Below, one piece after another: positions 49,739 to 58,075 of a stretch of 64,000 bases of DNA. The stretch comes from an uncultured bacterium (GTDB lineage: Bacteria > Sysuimicrobiota > Sysuimicrobiia > Sysuimicrobiales > Sysuimicrobiaceae): contig CALIMJ010000010.1 in NCBI GenBank assembly GCA_938028835.1, positions 62,001 through 126,000 of the forward strand, in the 5' to 3' direction. Each line of letters begins with the position of its first letter. Within the stretch, counting starts at the first letter, position 1. Made by a program: the position numbers and the translations under genes. The notes under the pieces were generated by a model. That model searched no databases, was not told the origin of the DNA, and was given only the letters and a program-made list of their open reading frames with translations.

Positions 49739-50933
49739 CCGCGCCGCCTCCCACGCGGCCCTGGTGGGACTTGTGGAGTGCGCCCGCGGCGCGCTCCTGT
49801 TCACCCTCCTACCCAACCACCTGCGCTTCGGCGTCGGACACGGAATGTCCGTGGTGGGGCTCACCCTCTCCGTTTACTACCTGTCGGAGCTGGCCCTGAA
49901 GGTCCCGTCCGGGTGGCTGGTAGACCGCTGGGGTCGGCGGCTTCCGGTCGTGGCGGGGCTTTCCCTGACCCTGCTAGCTACCCTGCTGTTCGCTCGGCTG
50001 GAAGCGGTGTGGGCCTTGCTGGTGGCGGCGGCGGTGGGTGGGGCGGGGGCCTCCCCCGTCTGGCCCGCGGTGGTGAGCGGCGTGGCGGACGCCACGGAGG
50101 AGGGCGGCCGGGGCAGCGCCATGGGCGCGGTGTTCACCAGCTGGCTGGTGGGGACCGGGTTGGGGTTCGTGCTGGCCAACTTCCTCCTGGAGGTGCACAC
50201 CGCAGCGGCTTTCGGGCTGGTGGCCGCCTGCCAGCTGGCGGCCCTAGCCTTGGCAGGCCGGCTGGAGGCCCGCTCCCGCGGCCACGTACAGGAGGAGCTG
50301 CGGGAGTCGGTTCACGACGTAGAGCTCACCGCGGGACGTCTGTGGCCCCTGGTGGCGGGGATGGCGGTGCAGACGCTGGCCATGGGCATGCTGGTGCCCA
50401 CCCTGTCCCCCTACGCCCGTGAGGTCCTGAAGCTCACACCCCTTTGGATCGGGGTCCTGCTGCTGGCGGGCCCCGGCCTCACGGTGCTCTTGCTAGTTCC
50501 CCTGGGTCGCCTCATCGACCGCCTGGACCGGCTGGAGGTGCTCCCGATGTGCATCGGAGCAGGAGCCGCCGTGCTTTTCGTCCTCCCCTTCTTCCGGTCC
50601 CTGTGGATCTTGATCCCGCTGGTTGCGATCCTGGGACTCGGCTACGCCACCATGCTTCCCGCGTGGAATGCCCTCTTGATGGACCTGCTGCCCCCTGCCC
50701 GGCGCGCCACCCTCCTGGGCCTCGCGATGTCCATCGAGGGCGCCGGGGTTGCCCTGGGTACCGCCCTCGGCGGGGTCCTGTGGGATGCCATGGGGCCCTC
50801 TGCTCCGTTCCACGCCGCCGGACTGTTCCTGTTCCTGGTGGCGGTCAACTACCTCATGCTGCTGCCCCGTTCCCTGGAACCCGTGCTACGGCGGAAGAAC
50901 GCAAGGGGCGGCTGGCAGCCCAAAGAGGGGTGA
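49728..50933 (+). CDS. Major facilitator superfamily transporter
   Basis: A 401-residue membrane protein with twelve predicted helices. The inter-helix 2-3 MFS motif is present as GWLVDRWGRRLPVV; a related GRLIDRLDRLEVLP lies between helices 8 and 9. Other conserved parts are SPVWPAVVSGVADATEEGGRGSAMG and GLGYATMLPAWNALLMDLLPPARRATLLGLAMS. Substrate unknown; in context of a glycolipid synthase and a lipid kinase, a lipid-linked or drug-type substrate is possible, and LtaA-like glycolipid flippases are MFS proteins adjoining UgtP-like enzymes. GTG at 49728 overlaps the glycosyltransferase stop. Confidence 0.88.
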   Translation: MRGNRAASHAALVGLVECARGALLFTLLPNHLRFGVGHGMSVVGLTLSVYYLSELALKVPSGWLVDRWGRRLPVVAGLSLTLLATLLFARLEAVWALLVAAAVGGAGASPVWPAVVSGVADATEEGGRGSAMGAVFTSWLVGTGLGFVLANFLLEVHTAAAFGLVAACQLAALALAGRLEARSRGHVQEELRESVHDVELTAGRLWPLVAGMAVQTLAMGMLVPTLSPYAREVLKLTPLWIGVLLLAGPGLTVLLLVPLGRLIDRLDRLEVLPMCIGAGAAVLFVLPFFRSLWILIPLVAILGLGYATMLPAWNALLMDLLPPARRATLLGLAMSIEGAGVALGTALGGVLWDAMGPSAPFHAAGLFLFLVAVNYLMLLPRSLEPVLRRKNARGGWQPKEG

Positions 50934-50935
50934 GC

Positions 50936-51661
50936 GTGTGGCCGTGGGCTGTGCTGGCCGCCGCGGGGGTGGGGTACACCGCGGGCGCCCAGGTGGCGGC
51001 GAGGATCAGGCTTGCGGTGCGCCGCGGTCCTGTTCGGCCCCAGGTGGCGCTCACCTTCGACGACGGGCCCCACCCCGACTACACCCTGCGCATCCTGGAC
51101 GTGCTGGCCCGCTACCGGGTGCGGGCCACCTTCTTCTTCGTGGGCCGCTACGCCCTGGAGTTGCCGGACATCGCCCGGGAGGTCGCTCGGGCGGGGCACG
51201 CCTTGGGCAGCCACACGTTCAGTCACACCCACCTGTGGGCGCTCGGACCCCAGGCCACCTGGCGGGAGGTGGCGGAAGGAGTGCGGGCCGTGCAGCAGGC
51301 CACGGGCGTGCGGCCGATTTACTTCCGGCCACCGTGGGGCGCTTTCAACCTGGCGGCGCTCGGGGCCTGCCGGCGCCTGGGGCTGGTGGCGGTGTTGTGG
51401 ACCGTGCGCGGTGAGGGGTACCGGTGGAAGCCCACCGCGGAGCAGATGGCACGAGAGGTGGTCCGGCGGGCCCACCCCGGGGCCGTGGTGAACCTTCACG
51501 ACCGCGGGGGCTTCCCGGACACTCCGCAGCGGGTTCTGGAAGCCCTTCCCCGCATGGTGGAGGGCCTGCGCTCACGGGGTCTGGAACCGGTCTCCCTGGA
51601 CGAGCTGCTCAGGACGGGCCACGGAGCCCGCTCGGCGGGCGGTCCCGTACAGCTGCAGTAG
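50936..51661 (+). CDS. Polysaccharide deacetylase (NodB/CE4 family)
   Basis: A 241-residue protein with one N-terminal membrane anchor (about 3-23) and a NodB domain outside the cell. Motif 1 is TFDDGPH (D42, D43), motif 2 HTFSHTH (H93, H97), followed by FRPPWGAFN (motif 3), VLWTVRGEGYRWKP and AVVNLHDRGGFPDTPQRVLEALP (motif 5). It likely removes acetyl groups from peptidoglycan or an exopolysaccharide. I prefer GTG at 50936, which uses GAGGGGTGA as ribosome site; GTG 50930 overlaps the MFS stop and is an alternative. The last 90 bp overlap the convergent YkoP-like gene. Confidence 0.88.
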   Translation: MWPWAVLAAAGVGYTAGAQVAARIRLAVRRGPVRPQVALTFDDGPHPDYTLRILDVLARYRVRATFFFVGRYALELPDIAREVARAGHALGSHTFSHTHLWALGPQATWREVAEGVRAVQQATGVRPIYFRPPWGAFNLAALGACRRLGLVAVLWTVRGEGYRWKPTAEQMAREVVRRAHPGAVVNLHDRGGFPDTPQRVLEALPRMVEGLRSRGLEPVSLDELLRTGHGARSAGGPVQLQ

Positions 51662-52195
51662 CCGGGTGCGGGACATCCAGATCTGCCGCACCCGCGCCAG
51701 GCGGCCGCGACCCACAGTCCGCCGGATCCCCAGGGGGTGGTAGTACCATACCAGGAACCGTAGCCACACGTTGAGGAACCAGCGGTGGAACCCCGGCGGA
51801 AGGTCGCGGACCTCCCACCCCAGCCGTTCGGCACCCTGCCAGTACAGGGTGTTGCCGAACACCGCCACCGCAGCTACGTCCGGGTTGTCCTGGAAGTACG
51901 CGGCCAGGGCGGTGAACGCGTCCGTCAGCCGTCGCGCGAACTGCAGCCCCACGCGGCGGGGATCCTCCACCTCCTGGTGAAGCCGCGCCACCTGCGCGCT
52001 GTCCACGTGCACCTCCGCCACTGGGTCCCCGGGACGCACCACCGTACCGTCCGACAGCTCCACCTCAGGACCCGCGTGACGGTGCAGCTGCAGGCGCAGC
52101 ACGCTCCCGGGCGCGTACTCGAACACCCCGTACCGACGAGCCCACCAGCGCTCGAAGCGGCCAAACCACGGGCGCGGGATCAGGCGCTGCAGCAT
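51572..52195 (-). CDS. YkoP-like protein
   Basis: A 207-residue cytoplasmic protein resembling Bacillus YkoP and relatives, which are found beside polysaccharide deacetylases and glycosyltransferases. Recognisable segments are RFERWWARRYGVFEYAPGSVLRLQLHRH, DPVAEVHVDSAQVARLHQEV, VAAVAVFGNTLYWQGAERLGWEVRDLP and FLVWYYHPLGIRR. The function is unknown. It runs convergently into the deacetylase gene with 90 bp of shared sequence, and its ATG is 17 bp from the divergent EamA gene. Composition and the conserved core make it a real gene; the C-terminal 30 residues, in the overlap, are less certain. Confidence 0.72.
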   Translation of the reverse strand: MLQRLIPRPWFGRFERWWARRYGVFEYAPGSVLRLQLHRHAGPEVELSDGTVVRPGDPVAEVHVDSAQVARLHQEVEDPRRVGLQFARRLTDAFTALAAYFQDNPDVAAVAVFGNTLYWQGAERLGWEVRDLPPGFHRWFLNVWLRFLVWYYHPLGIRRTVGRGRLARVRQIWMSRTRLLQLYGTARRAGSVARPEQLVQGDRFQTP

Positions 52196-52212
52196 CGCCG
52201 CCAGTGTACACC

Positions 52213-53136
52213 ATGAAGCCCGCGGAGCGGGCCGCTCCCTCCAGGGCCGCCGGATACGCCGCGGTGTTGCTAGCGGCCAGCCTGTGGGGCGTTTCGGGTG
52301 TTGTGGCCAAGACCCTGTTCGCGGAGCAGGTCGCCCCCCAGACCCTGGTGGCCATCCGCCTCTGGGGCGCGGCCGCGGTGGCCATGCTGTACGCAGCCTC
52401 CCGCCGTCCAGGTGGCCTGCGGGAGGCGTGGGCGCGCCGCTGGCGGGTGGGCCTGCTGGGCGTGTGCCTGAGCGGAACCCAGTTCGCGTATTACGCCGCC
52501 ATCGCCTCCGCGGACGTGGCCACGGCCATCTTCCTGCAGTACCTGGCGCCCGTGCTGCTGGTGGTCTGGGCGCGTCTGGCGGAGGGGGACCCCATGACCC
52601 CCTCCCGGACCGCCACGGTGCTCCTGGCCTGGTGTGGCGCCCTCCTGCTGGTGGCGGGCCCAGGGGGCCTGCTGATCACGCCCGCGGGGCTGGGGTGGGG
52701 CCTGGCTTCCGCGGTGCTTTTCGCCGCGTATACGGTGCTCGCCCGACGCGAGGTGGCACACTCGGACTCCTGGGGCGTGCTGGCCCTCGCGCTGGCGGCG
52801 GGCGCTGTGGCCTGGAGTCTGGTGGTTCCTCCGTGGGAGGCCTGGCTGCGGCCGTACACCGCCACCCAGTGGCTGCGCTTCCTGCACCTAGCGGTGCTGG
52901 CCACCGTACTGCCCTTCGGGCTGTTCCTGTACGGGTTACGGGCGGTGTCCCCCGCGCGGGCCGGCCTGCTGGCCACCTGGGAGCCGGTGGTGGCCGCCCT
53001 GAGCGCCCACCTGCTGCTGCACGAGCGCTTGACCGCTCCGCAAGCCGCGGGGGCGGCGTTCATCCTGGCCGCGGTGGCCTGGACGAACTGGGAAGGGTTT
53101 CGGGAGGCGAAGCCCCGCTGGCCCGCGCCCGACTGA
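52213..53136 (+). CDS. EamA/DMT-superfamily transporter
   Basis: A 307-residue, ten-helix EamA-type protein. Repeat one starts AAGYAAVLLAASLWGVSGVVAKTLF and includes PQTLVAIRLWGAAAVAML and YYAAIASADVATAIFLQYLAPVL. Repeat two has GWGLASAVLFAAYTVLARREV, LRAVSPARAGLLATWEPVVAALSAHLLLHERL and the final AAGAAFILAAVAWTN. This resembles carboxylate/amino-acid/amine exporters of the YdcZ/RarD-distant groups, with unknown substrate. ATG at 52213 lacks a ribosome binding site and lies close to the divergent YkoP-like gene, so a leaderless mRNA is possible. GTG 52204 is an alternative start adding three residues. Confidence 0.9.
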   Translation: MKPAERAAPSRAAGYAAVLLAASLWGVSGVVAKTLFAEQVAPQTLVAIRLWGAAAVAMLYAASRRPGGLREAWARRWRVGLLGVCLSGTQFAYYAAIASADVATAIFLQYLAPVLLVVWARLAEGDPMTPSRTATVLLAWCGALLLVAGPGGLLITPAGLGWGLASAVLFAAYTVLARREVAHSDSWGVLALALAAGAVAWSLVVPPWEAWLRPYTATQWLRFLHLAVLATVLPFGLFLYGLRAVSPARAGLLATWEPVVAALSAHLLLHERLTAPQAAGAAFILAAVAWTNWEGFREAKPRWPAPD

Positions 53137-53140
53137 GCCT

Positions 53141-54334
53141 TCAGGTACCTACACCCACCACGCCGAGACGCTGGAGTTCCTCCACCTCCTCTTCGCTGTA
53201 CCCCAGCTCCCACAGGACGGGCCGCGTGTGCTGGCCCAGCAGGGGCGGCGGGGTCCGCACCGAACCCGGGGTGTCCGAGAACTTGATAGGCACCCCCGTT
53301 ACGGTGATCCGCCCCGCCTTCGGGTGGTCGAGCTCCACCCGCATCTGCCGGTGCAGGGTCTGCGGGTCCTGAAACACCTGGGAGACGGTGTAGATCGGGC
53401 CGCAGGGAACGCCCGCCGCCTCCAGGATCTGGACCCACTCCCGGGTAGGGCGCTGGCGGAAGCGCGCCTCCAGCAGCGGGACCAGCTCGTTGCGGTGACG
53501 CACCCGGTCGGCGTTGGCACGGAAACGCTCGTCGTCCGCCAGCCGGGGGTCTATGACCTCGCAGAACCGCTTCCAGATCGCCTCACTCCCCACCGCCACG
53601 TTCAGGTACCCGTCCTGGGTCTGGAACGCCTGGTACGGGCACAGGTTCGGGTGCGCGGAACCCATTCGCACTGGGTCCTGGCCCGTGGCGAAGTAGTTGG
53701 CGGCCGCGTAGGTGAGCCACGCCACCTGTCCGTCCAGCAGGGATGCGTCCACCCACTGGCCCCTGCCCGTGCGCTCCCGTACCCGCAGGGCCGCGAGGAT
53801 CCCGAATGCCGCGAACATCCCCGCGCAGATGTCCGCCACCGCCACGCCGACCTTCACCGGCGGGCCGTCCTCCTCCCCGGTGATCCCCATGATCCCGCCC
53901 ATCCCTTGCAGGATGAGGTCGTAGGCAGGCTTCTCCCGGTAGGGTCCGGTCTGCCCGAATCCGGAGATGGAGCAGTACACTAGACGCGGGTACCGGTCGT
54001 GCACCGACGGGTAGTCCAACCCCAGGCGCTCCATCACCCCCGGCCGGAAGTTCTCCACCAGCACGTCCGCCCGCTCCAGCAACCGGTGCAGTACCTCCAC
54101 CCCGCGGGGGTGCTTGAGGTTCAGCGCCACCGACTCCTTGTTGCGGTTGACGCTCATGAAGTACGCACTCTCGCCCTCCAGGAAGGGCGGACCCCACCCC
54201 CGGGTGTCGTCCCCGCCCTCCGGGGATTCCACCTTGATCACCCGGGCGCCCAGGTCCGCCAGCATCATGGTGCAGTACGGCCCCGCCAGCGCCCGGGTGA
54301 GGTCCACCACCACCACGTCGTCCAGGGGCTGCAC
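53141..54334 (-). CDS. Family III CoA-transferase (formyl-CoA transferase-like)
   Basis: A 397-residue family III CoA-transferase. It starts QPLDDVVVVDLTRALAGPYCTMMLADLGARVIKVESPEGGDDTRGW, then YFMSVNRNKESVALNLK, ENFRPGVMERLGLDY, ISGFGQTGPYREKPAYDLI and catalytic D168 in AVADICAGMFAAFGIL. The glycine-rich QGMGGIMGITG loop is as in formyl- and succinyl-CoA:dicarboxylate transferases. It begins 1 bp after the cyclase stop, so the cyclase product or a related acid may be its substrate. It is only about 40% like the other CoA-transferase in this window by eye, so the two are paralogues with different partners. Confidence 0.92.
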   Translation of the reverse strand: MQPLDDVVVVDLTRALAGPYCTMMLADLGARVIKVESPEGGDDTRGWGPPFLEGESAYFMSVNRNKESVALNLKHPRGVEVLHRLLERADVLVENFRPGVMERLGLDYPSVHDRYPRLVYCSISGFGQTGPYREKPAYDLILQGMGGIMGITGEEDGPPVKVGVAVADICAGMFAAFGILAALRVRERTGRGQWVDASLLDGQVAWLTYAAANYFATGQDPVRMGSAHPNLCPYQAFQTQDGYLNVAVGSEAIWKRFCEVIDPRLADDERFRANADRVRHRNELVPLLEARFRQRPTREWVQILEAAGVPCGPIYTVSQVFQDPQTLHRQMRVELDHPKAGRITVTGVPIKFSDTPGSVRTPPPLLGQHTRPVLWELGYSEEEVEELQRLGVVGVGT

Positions 54335-54335
54335 G

Positions 54336-55172
54336 TCACTCCCGCACGAAGGCCACGAACCGGCAGAACGCCGCCTCCCCGCCCTTGAACCGGAAGGGGA
54401 AGGCGCCCACCCACACCCGGCGGTTCAGCACGAGGTCGATGTCGCCGCCCACGTTCTCCACGTGGAACACCCCTCGGGGGAACAGCTTCGTGTGGGTGGC
54501 CTGGTAGTCCCGCGGCCAGGGGAACGCCTCCTCCAGGGCCATGCCGATCTTGCGTTCCACTTCCGGGATCAGGTCCCGGCGTGCCTCCCGGACCTTGGTG
54601 TTGAAGGGGTGGTCGGTGGAGATGGCGTCCACCGCCAGCCAGCGGATCTTCCGGTCCAGGACCCACTCGCAGAACTCCGCCCGCGGCCCGGGGTGCCTGA
54701 GGAAGGACCGCGGGAGATCCGGCGCCGCGTCCGGGTGGCGCTCCTTCGTGTGGGGGGACCAGTCCTCGTTGTAGTAGGCGTGGTAGCCCGTGTGGATCAC
54801 CAGGATGTCGTCGGGTTCGATCCGGATGCCCGTGCGCCGCTCCCACTCCTCGAAGTGCTGGGGACCGTAGATGTCGTAGTCCCCGATCCCGAACTGCTGC
54901 AGGTCCACGATGCACGCGGGCCCCACGAGCCGCTCGATGGGGATCCCGGAGATGTCCGGGCCCGGGTCGTAGAAGTGCAGGGGGGAGTCCAGGTGGGTGG
55001 CGATGTGGTTGGTGGTAGACAGGTGCTGGGCGTTCACCCCCTCGAAGGCGATCTTCTTCACCCACTTGATGGTGGGCCCGTCGTAGTAGGCGAAGGGCGG
55101 GGAGTCCATGCTGAAGTTCTGGGAGAGGTCCAACACCCGACAGCCCCGTAGGTCGAACAGGTCGAAGGCCAT
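54336..55172 (-). CDS. Cyclase-family metal-dependent hydrolase (kynurenine formamidase/isatin hydrolase fold)
   Basis: A 278-residue cyclase-family (PF04199) protein. It starts FDLRGCRVLDLSQNFSMDSPPFAYYDGP. The metal motif H-x3-H-x-D-x-P-x-H is clear in TTNHIATHLDSPLHFYD. DILVIHTGYHAYYNED and WLAVDAISTDHPFNT follow, the latter typical of larger cyclases. Members hydrolyse N-formylkynurenine, isatin and other cyclic amides or lactones. ATG at 55172 follows GGAGGTGAG; the frame to 55187 adds five residues without support. It is paired with the CoA-transferase gene downstream. The true substrate is unknown. Confidence 0.87.
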   Translation of the reverse strand: MAFDLFDLRGCRVLDLSQNFSMDSPPFAYYDGPTIKWVKKIAFEGVNAQHLSTTNHIATHLDSPLHFYDPGPDISGIPIERLVGPACIVDLQQFGIGDYDIYGPQHFEEWERRTGIRIEPDDILVIHTGYHAYYNEDWSPHTKERHPDAAPDLPRSFLRHPGPRAEFCEWVLDRKIRWLAVDAISTDHPFNTKVREARRDLIPEVERKIGMALEEAFPWPRDYQATHTKLFPRGVFHVENVGGDIDLVLNRRVWVGAFPFRFKGGEAAFCRFVAFVRE

Positions 55173-55238
55173 ACGCCTCACCTCCATAGCCCGGGATGGG
55201 ATTTCCTGTACGCGGTCGGAGCCGCGTCCTCCTGCGGC

Positions 55239-56978
55239 TCAGGGCGCTTCTGACACTTTCGGGGCGGGCCGGCGAAGCCGGCGCGCCACGCCCTCCCGCA
55301 GCTCCTCCAGTTCCTCCTGCAGCACCACCTTCCAGTACGCCCCCACCTGGCCGATGTGACGGTACCGGCGGTAGCGCTCCCGCAGCAGTCGCCGCAGGGG
55401 CTGGGCCTGGACCTCCCGGAGGGCGTCCACTAGGTGGTCCCGCAGCAGCTCCGCGGCCTTCTGGGGGTCCGTGTGGGCGCCCCCCGGAGGCTCCGGCACC
55501 ACTCGATCCACCACCCCCAGGCGCTTCAGATCCGAGGACGTCAGCCGCAACGCTTCCGCTACCTCCGGCGCACGGCCGGCGTTCCGGTACAGGATGGCCG
55601 CCGCCCCCTCCGGGGAGATGACGGAGTAAATGGCGTGCTCCAGCATCAGCACGCGGTCCGCGGTGGCCAGGGCCAGGGCTCCGCCGCTGCCCCCTTCCCC
55701 GATCACCACCGCCACCGTGGGGACCGGCAGCGCCACCATGGTGGCCAGGCATTCCGCGATGGCCACCGCGATCCCCCGCCGCTCCGACTCCGGCCCAGGG
55801 TACGCCCCAGGCGTGTCTACCAGCGTCACCACCGGCAGCTGGAACTTGCTCGCCAGACGCATCACCCGGCAGGCCTTCCGGAAACCTTCGGGAAGGGCCA
55901 TGCCCCGCCGGCGTCGCGCCTGCTCGTCTTCCGTCCGCCCTCGCTCCTGGGCCAGTACGAACACCGTCTGGCCCGCGAGCTCCGCTAGCCCCGTCACCAC
56001 CGCAGGGTCGTCCCCGGAAGCCCGGTCCCCGTGCAGTTCCACGAACCCGTCGAACACCCGGGACAGGTAGTCCACGGACGTGGGCCTCCCCACGCGGCGC
56101 GCCAGCTGCACCGTCTCCCAAGCGGACAGGTATGCGGGCTCCGGCAGGGGTGGCAGCTGCGGCCGGGCGGCGCGTCCCGTCGGTGCGGGGCGCAGGTGCC
56201 GCAGCAGGTAGCTCAACACCCTCCGCTGCTGTCCCCGCGGCACCACCATGTCCAACAACCCGTGGCGCAGCAGCGTCTCCGCTCGGTAGGCCTCCTCCGG
56301 GGCCGCCTCGCCCGTGGTCATCTCCACCACCCGCGGACCCACGAATCCCACCAGGGCCTCCGGCTCCGCCACCAGCACGTCGGCCCGCACCCCGAAGGAC
56401 GCCGCTACCCCGCCGAAGGTGGGGTTCGCCAGCACCGCGATGTACGGGAGCCCCGCGGAGTGGTGCTGCCCCGCCGCCGCCGCCGTCTTCGCCATCTGCA
56501 GCAGGGACAGCATCCCCTCCTGCATCCGCGCGCCACCCGAAGCGGTCACCGCGATTACCGGAAGCCGTTTCCGGGTGGCCCCCTCGAAGGCCCGCGCTAC
56601 CTTCTCCCCCACCGCGGACCCCATGGTGCCTCCCAGGAACCGGAAGTCGAAGGCCACCAGCACGAAGGGTTGGCCGTCCAGGGTCGCCTGGCCGGTCACC
56701 ACCGCCTCCCGCAAGCCCGTCAGGTGCCGCGCCTCGGCCAGACGTTCCCGGTACGGCTTCTGGTCTGTGAAACCCAGGGGGTCCACCGACGTCAGGCCCC
56801 GGTCCCACTCCCGGAAGGACCGAGCGTCTGCCAGCTGCGCCACCCGCAGGGAAGCCGGCATAGGCAGGTGGGCGTGACAGTTCGGGCACACGTACCAGGA
56901 AGCCGCCAGCACCGACTCGTCCACCGAGTTCCCGCACCGCGGGCAGCTCACCTGGGCCAGCGTCTTCCGCTCCGCCAT
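55239..56978 (-). CDS. Acetyl-CoA carboxylase carboxyltransferase, fused beta-alpha subunits (AccD-AccA)
   Basis: A 579-residue single-chain carboxyltransferase. The first half is AccD-like: the four-cysteine zinc ribbon (C12, C15, C31, C34), GFTDQKPYRERL, FRFLGGTMGSAVGEK and SGGARMQEGMLSLLQMAKT. The second half, from about 290, is AccA-like: RPTSVDYLSRVFDGFVELHGDR, ERGRTEDEQARRRRGMALPEGFRKACRVMRLA, TLVDTPGAYPGPESERRG, GEGGSGGALALATADRVLMLEHAIYSVISPEGAA. It transfers carboxyl from biotin to acetyl-CoA to give malonyl-CoA for fatty-acid synthesis. The two are separate genes in most bacteria. Biotin carboxylase and carrier genes are not in the window. ATG at 56978 follows GGGAGAAG. Confidence 0.94.
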   Translation of the reverse strand: MAERKTLAQVSCPRCGNSVDESVLAASWYVCPNCHAHLPMPASLRVAQLADARSFREWDRGLTSVDPLGFTDQKPYRERLAEARHLTGLREAVVTGQATLDGQPFVLVAFDFRFLGGTMGSAVGEKVARAFEGATRKRLPVIAVTASGGARMQEGMLSLLQMAKTAAAAGQHHSAGLPYIAVLANPTFGGVAASFGVRADVLVAEPEALVGFVGPRVVEMTTGEAAPEEAYRAETLLRHGLLDMVVPRGQQRRVLSYLLRHLRPAPTGRAARPQLPPLPEPAYLSAWETVQLARRVGRPTSVDYLSRVFDGFVELHGDRASGDDPAVVTGLAELAGQTVFVLAQERGRTEDEQARRRRGMALPEGFRKACRVMRLASKFQLPVVTLVDTPGAYPGPESERRGIAVAIAECLATMVALPVPTVAVVIGEGGSGGALALATADRVLMLEHAIYSVISPEGAAAILYRNAGRAPEVAEALRLTSSDLKRLGVVDRVVPEPPGGAHTDPQKAAELLRDHLVDALREVQAQPLRRLLRERYRRYRHIGQVGAYWKVVLQEELEELREGVARRLRRPAPKVSEAP

Positions 56979-57069
56979 CGCGCTTCTCCCTTCCGCCAGC
57001 GTCTCTTTGAGGCGGACGCCCTCTCCTGTGAGCGTACCACTTCCGCGGTCCGGACCCGCGGACCGGCCG

Positions 57070-58050
57070 CTAGCGCCGCTCCACGATCCGGTCGGTCACC
57101 TCCTCGATGCGCTCCTGGCGCAGCACCACCGCCCGCCACACCTCCTGCACCCGGCGGGACACCTCCGGCGGCACGTTCCTCGGCGGGGTGAGGCCGAAGC
57201 CCGCTCCCGGCCGCATCTCGTAGTAGCCGGACCGCCGGCCCGCCAGGATCTGCCGGACCACTTCCACGTAGGGCTTGCCGAAGTTGGACACCAGGGAGGT
57301 GGTGAAGTGCTGGGGCGCGTAGCTGCTCTTGTCGGTGTAGAAGGTGGTCAGGAGTACCGGCCGCCGGGCGGCCCGGGCCGCCTCGATGACGCCCACGGTG
57401 CCCAAATTCACGCTGATCACGATGAAGTCCACCCCCGCGGCGATCTGGGACTCCGCGGCCTGTCGGGCCTTCACGGGGTCGTTCTGGTCGCCCACGAAGG
57501 TGTACAGGACCTCCGCCCGGGGGTTGTACTTACCCACCGCCTGGAACACCGCGTTCAGCGACGCGACGAAGTCTGGCAGCCGGATCCCGGCGATGTAGCC
57601 GACCTTGTTGGAGCGGGTGCCCAGGGCTCCCAGAACCCCCAACACGTAGAAGCCCTCGTAGAACTTCCGGCCGATGTTCCACACGTTGGCGGGTAGGTTG
57701 GGGATCTGCCCAGCGGACTCCATGATGAAGGTGGCGTCCGGGAACAGGGGTGCCAGCTTCTGCACGATGGTGAGGTACTGACCGCCGTGGAACGCCACGA
57801 TGCTGTAGCCCGCACCCAGGTACTCACGGGCCACCCGCTCTGCGTCCGCCACCGCCACCTGCTCGGAGTGCGCGGTCTGCACCCCCGTGGTGGACTGCAC
57901 TTCCTTCAAAGCCTGGTAGCCCACCGCGTTGAAGTCCGCGTCCTGGATCACCCCCGGCAGGATCATGGCCATCCGGGGCCGGGCCGGACCCGCGCCGGAG
58001 GGCCCGGCCACCACCAAGACCGCCACCAGCATCCACAGGAGCCTTCGCAC
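57070..58050 (-). CDS. BMP-family ABC transporter substrate-binding protein (PnrA-like)
   Basis: A 326-residue exported receptor of the basic membrane protein (BMP/PnrA) family, whose known members bind purine nucleosides. A signal peptide (about 1-22) ends before GPARPRMAMILPGVIQDADFNAVGYQALKEV. The ligand pocket region holds SEQVAVADAERVAREYLGAGYSIVAFHGGQY, RSNKVGYIAGIRLPDFVASLNAVFQA and the hinge ARPRV-type segments. No lipobox Cys is evident. GTG at 58050 follows a perfect AAGGAGGTGAC, 25 bp after the second permease. It is the last gene of the operon, whereas this gene usually comes first. A 7-bp hairpin without T tract (57046-57065) lies just after it. Confidence 0.9.
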   Translation of the reverse strand: MRRLLWMLVAVLVVAGPSGAGPARPRMAMILPGVIQDADFNAVGYQALKEVQSTTGVQTAHSEQVAVADAERVAREYLGAGYSIVAFHGGQYLTIVQKLAPLFPDATFIMESAGQIPNLPANVWNIGRKFYEGFYVLGVLGALGTRSNKVGYIAGIRLPDFVASLNAVFQAVGKYNPRAEVLYTFVGDQNDPVKARQAAESQIAAGVDFIVISVNLGTVGVIEAARAARRPVLLTTFYTDKSSYAPQHFTTSLVSNFGKPYVEVVRQILAGRRSGYYEMRPGAGFGLTPPRNVPPEVSRRVQEVWRAVVLRQERIEEVTDRIVERR

Positions 58051-58075
58051 GTCACCACCTCCTTCCATGGGTTCC

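Noticed and set aside
47168-49864. 898-codon open frame on the minus strand
   Set aside because: It lies antisense to four well-supported plus-strand genes, has low-complexity His/Arg/Gly/Pro-rich translation and no family motif. It is a high-GC shadow frame.
54265-56937. 890-codon minus-strand frame
   Set aside because: Shadow of the fused AccD-AccA and cyclase genes in another frame; the translation is Gly/Arg/Pro repeats.
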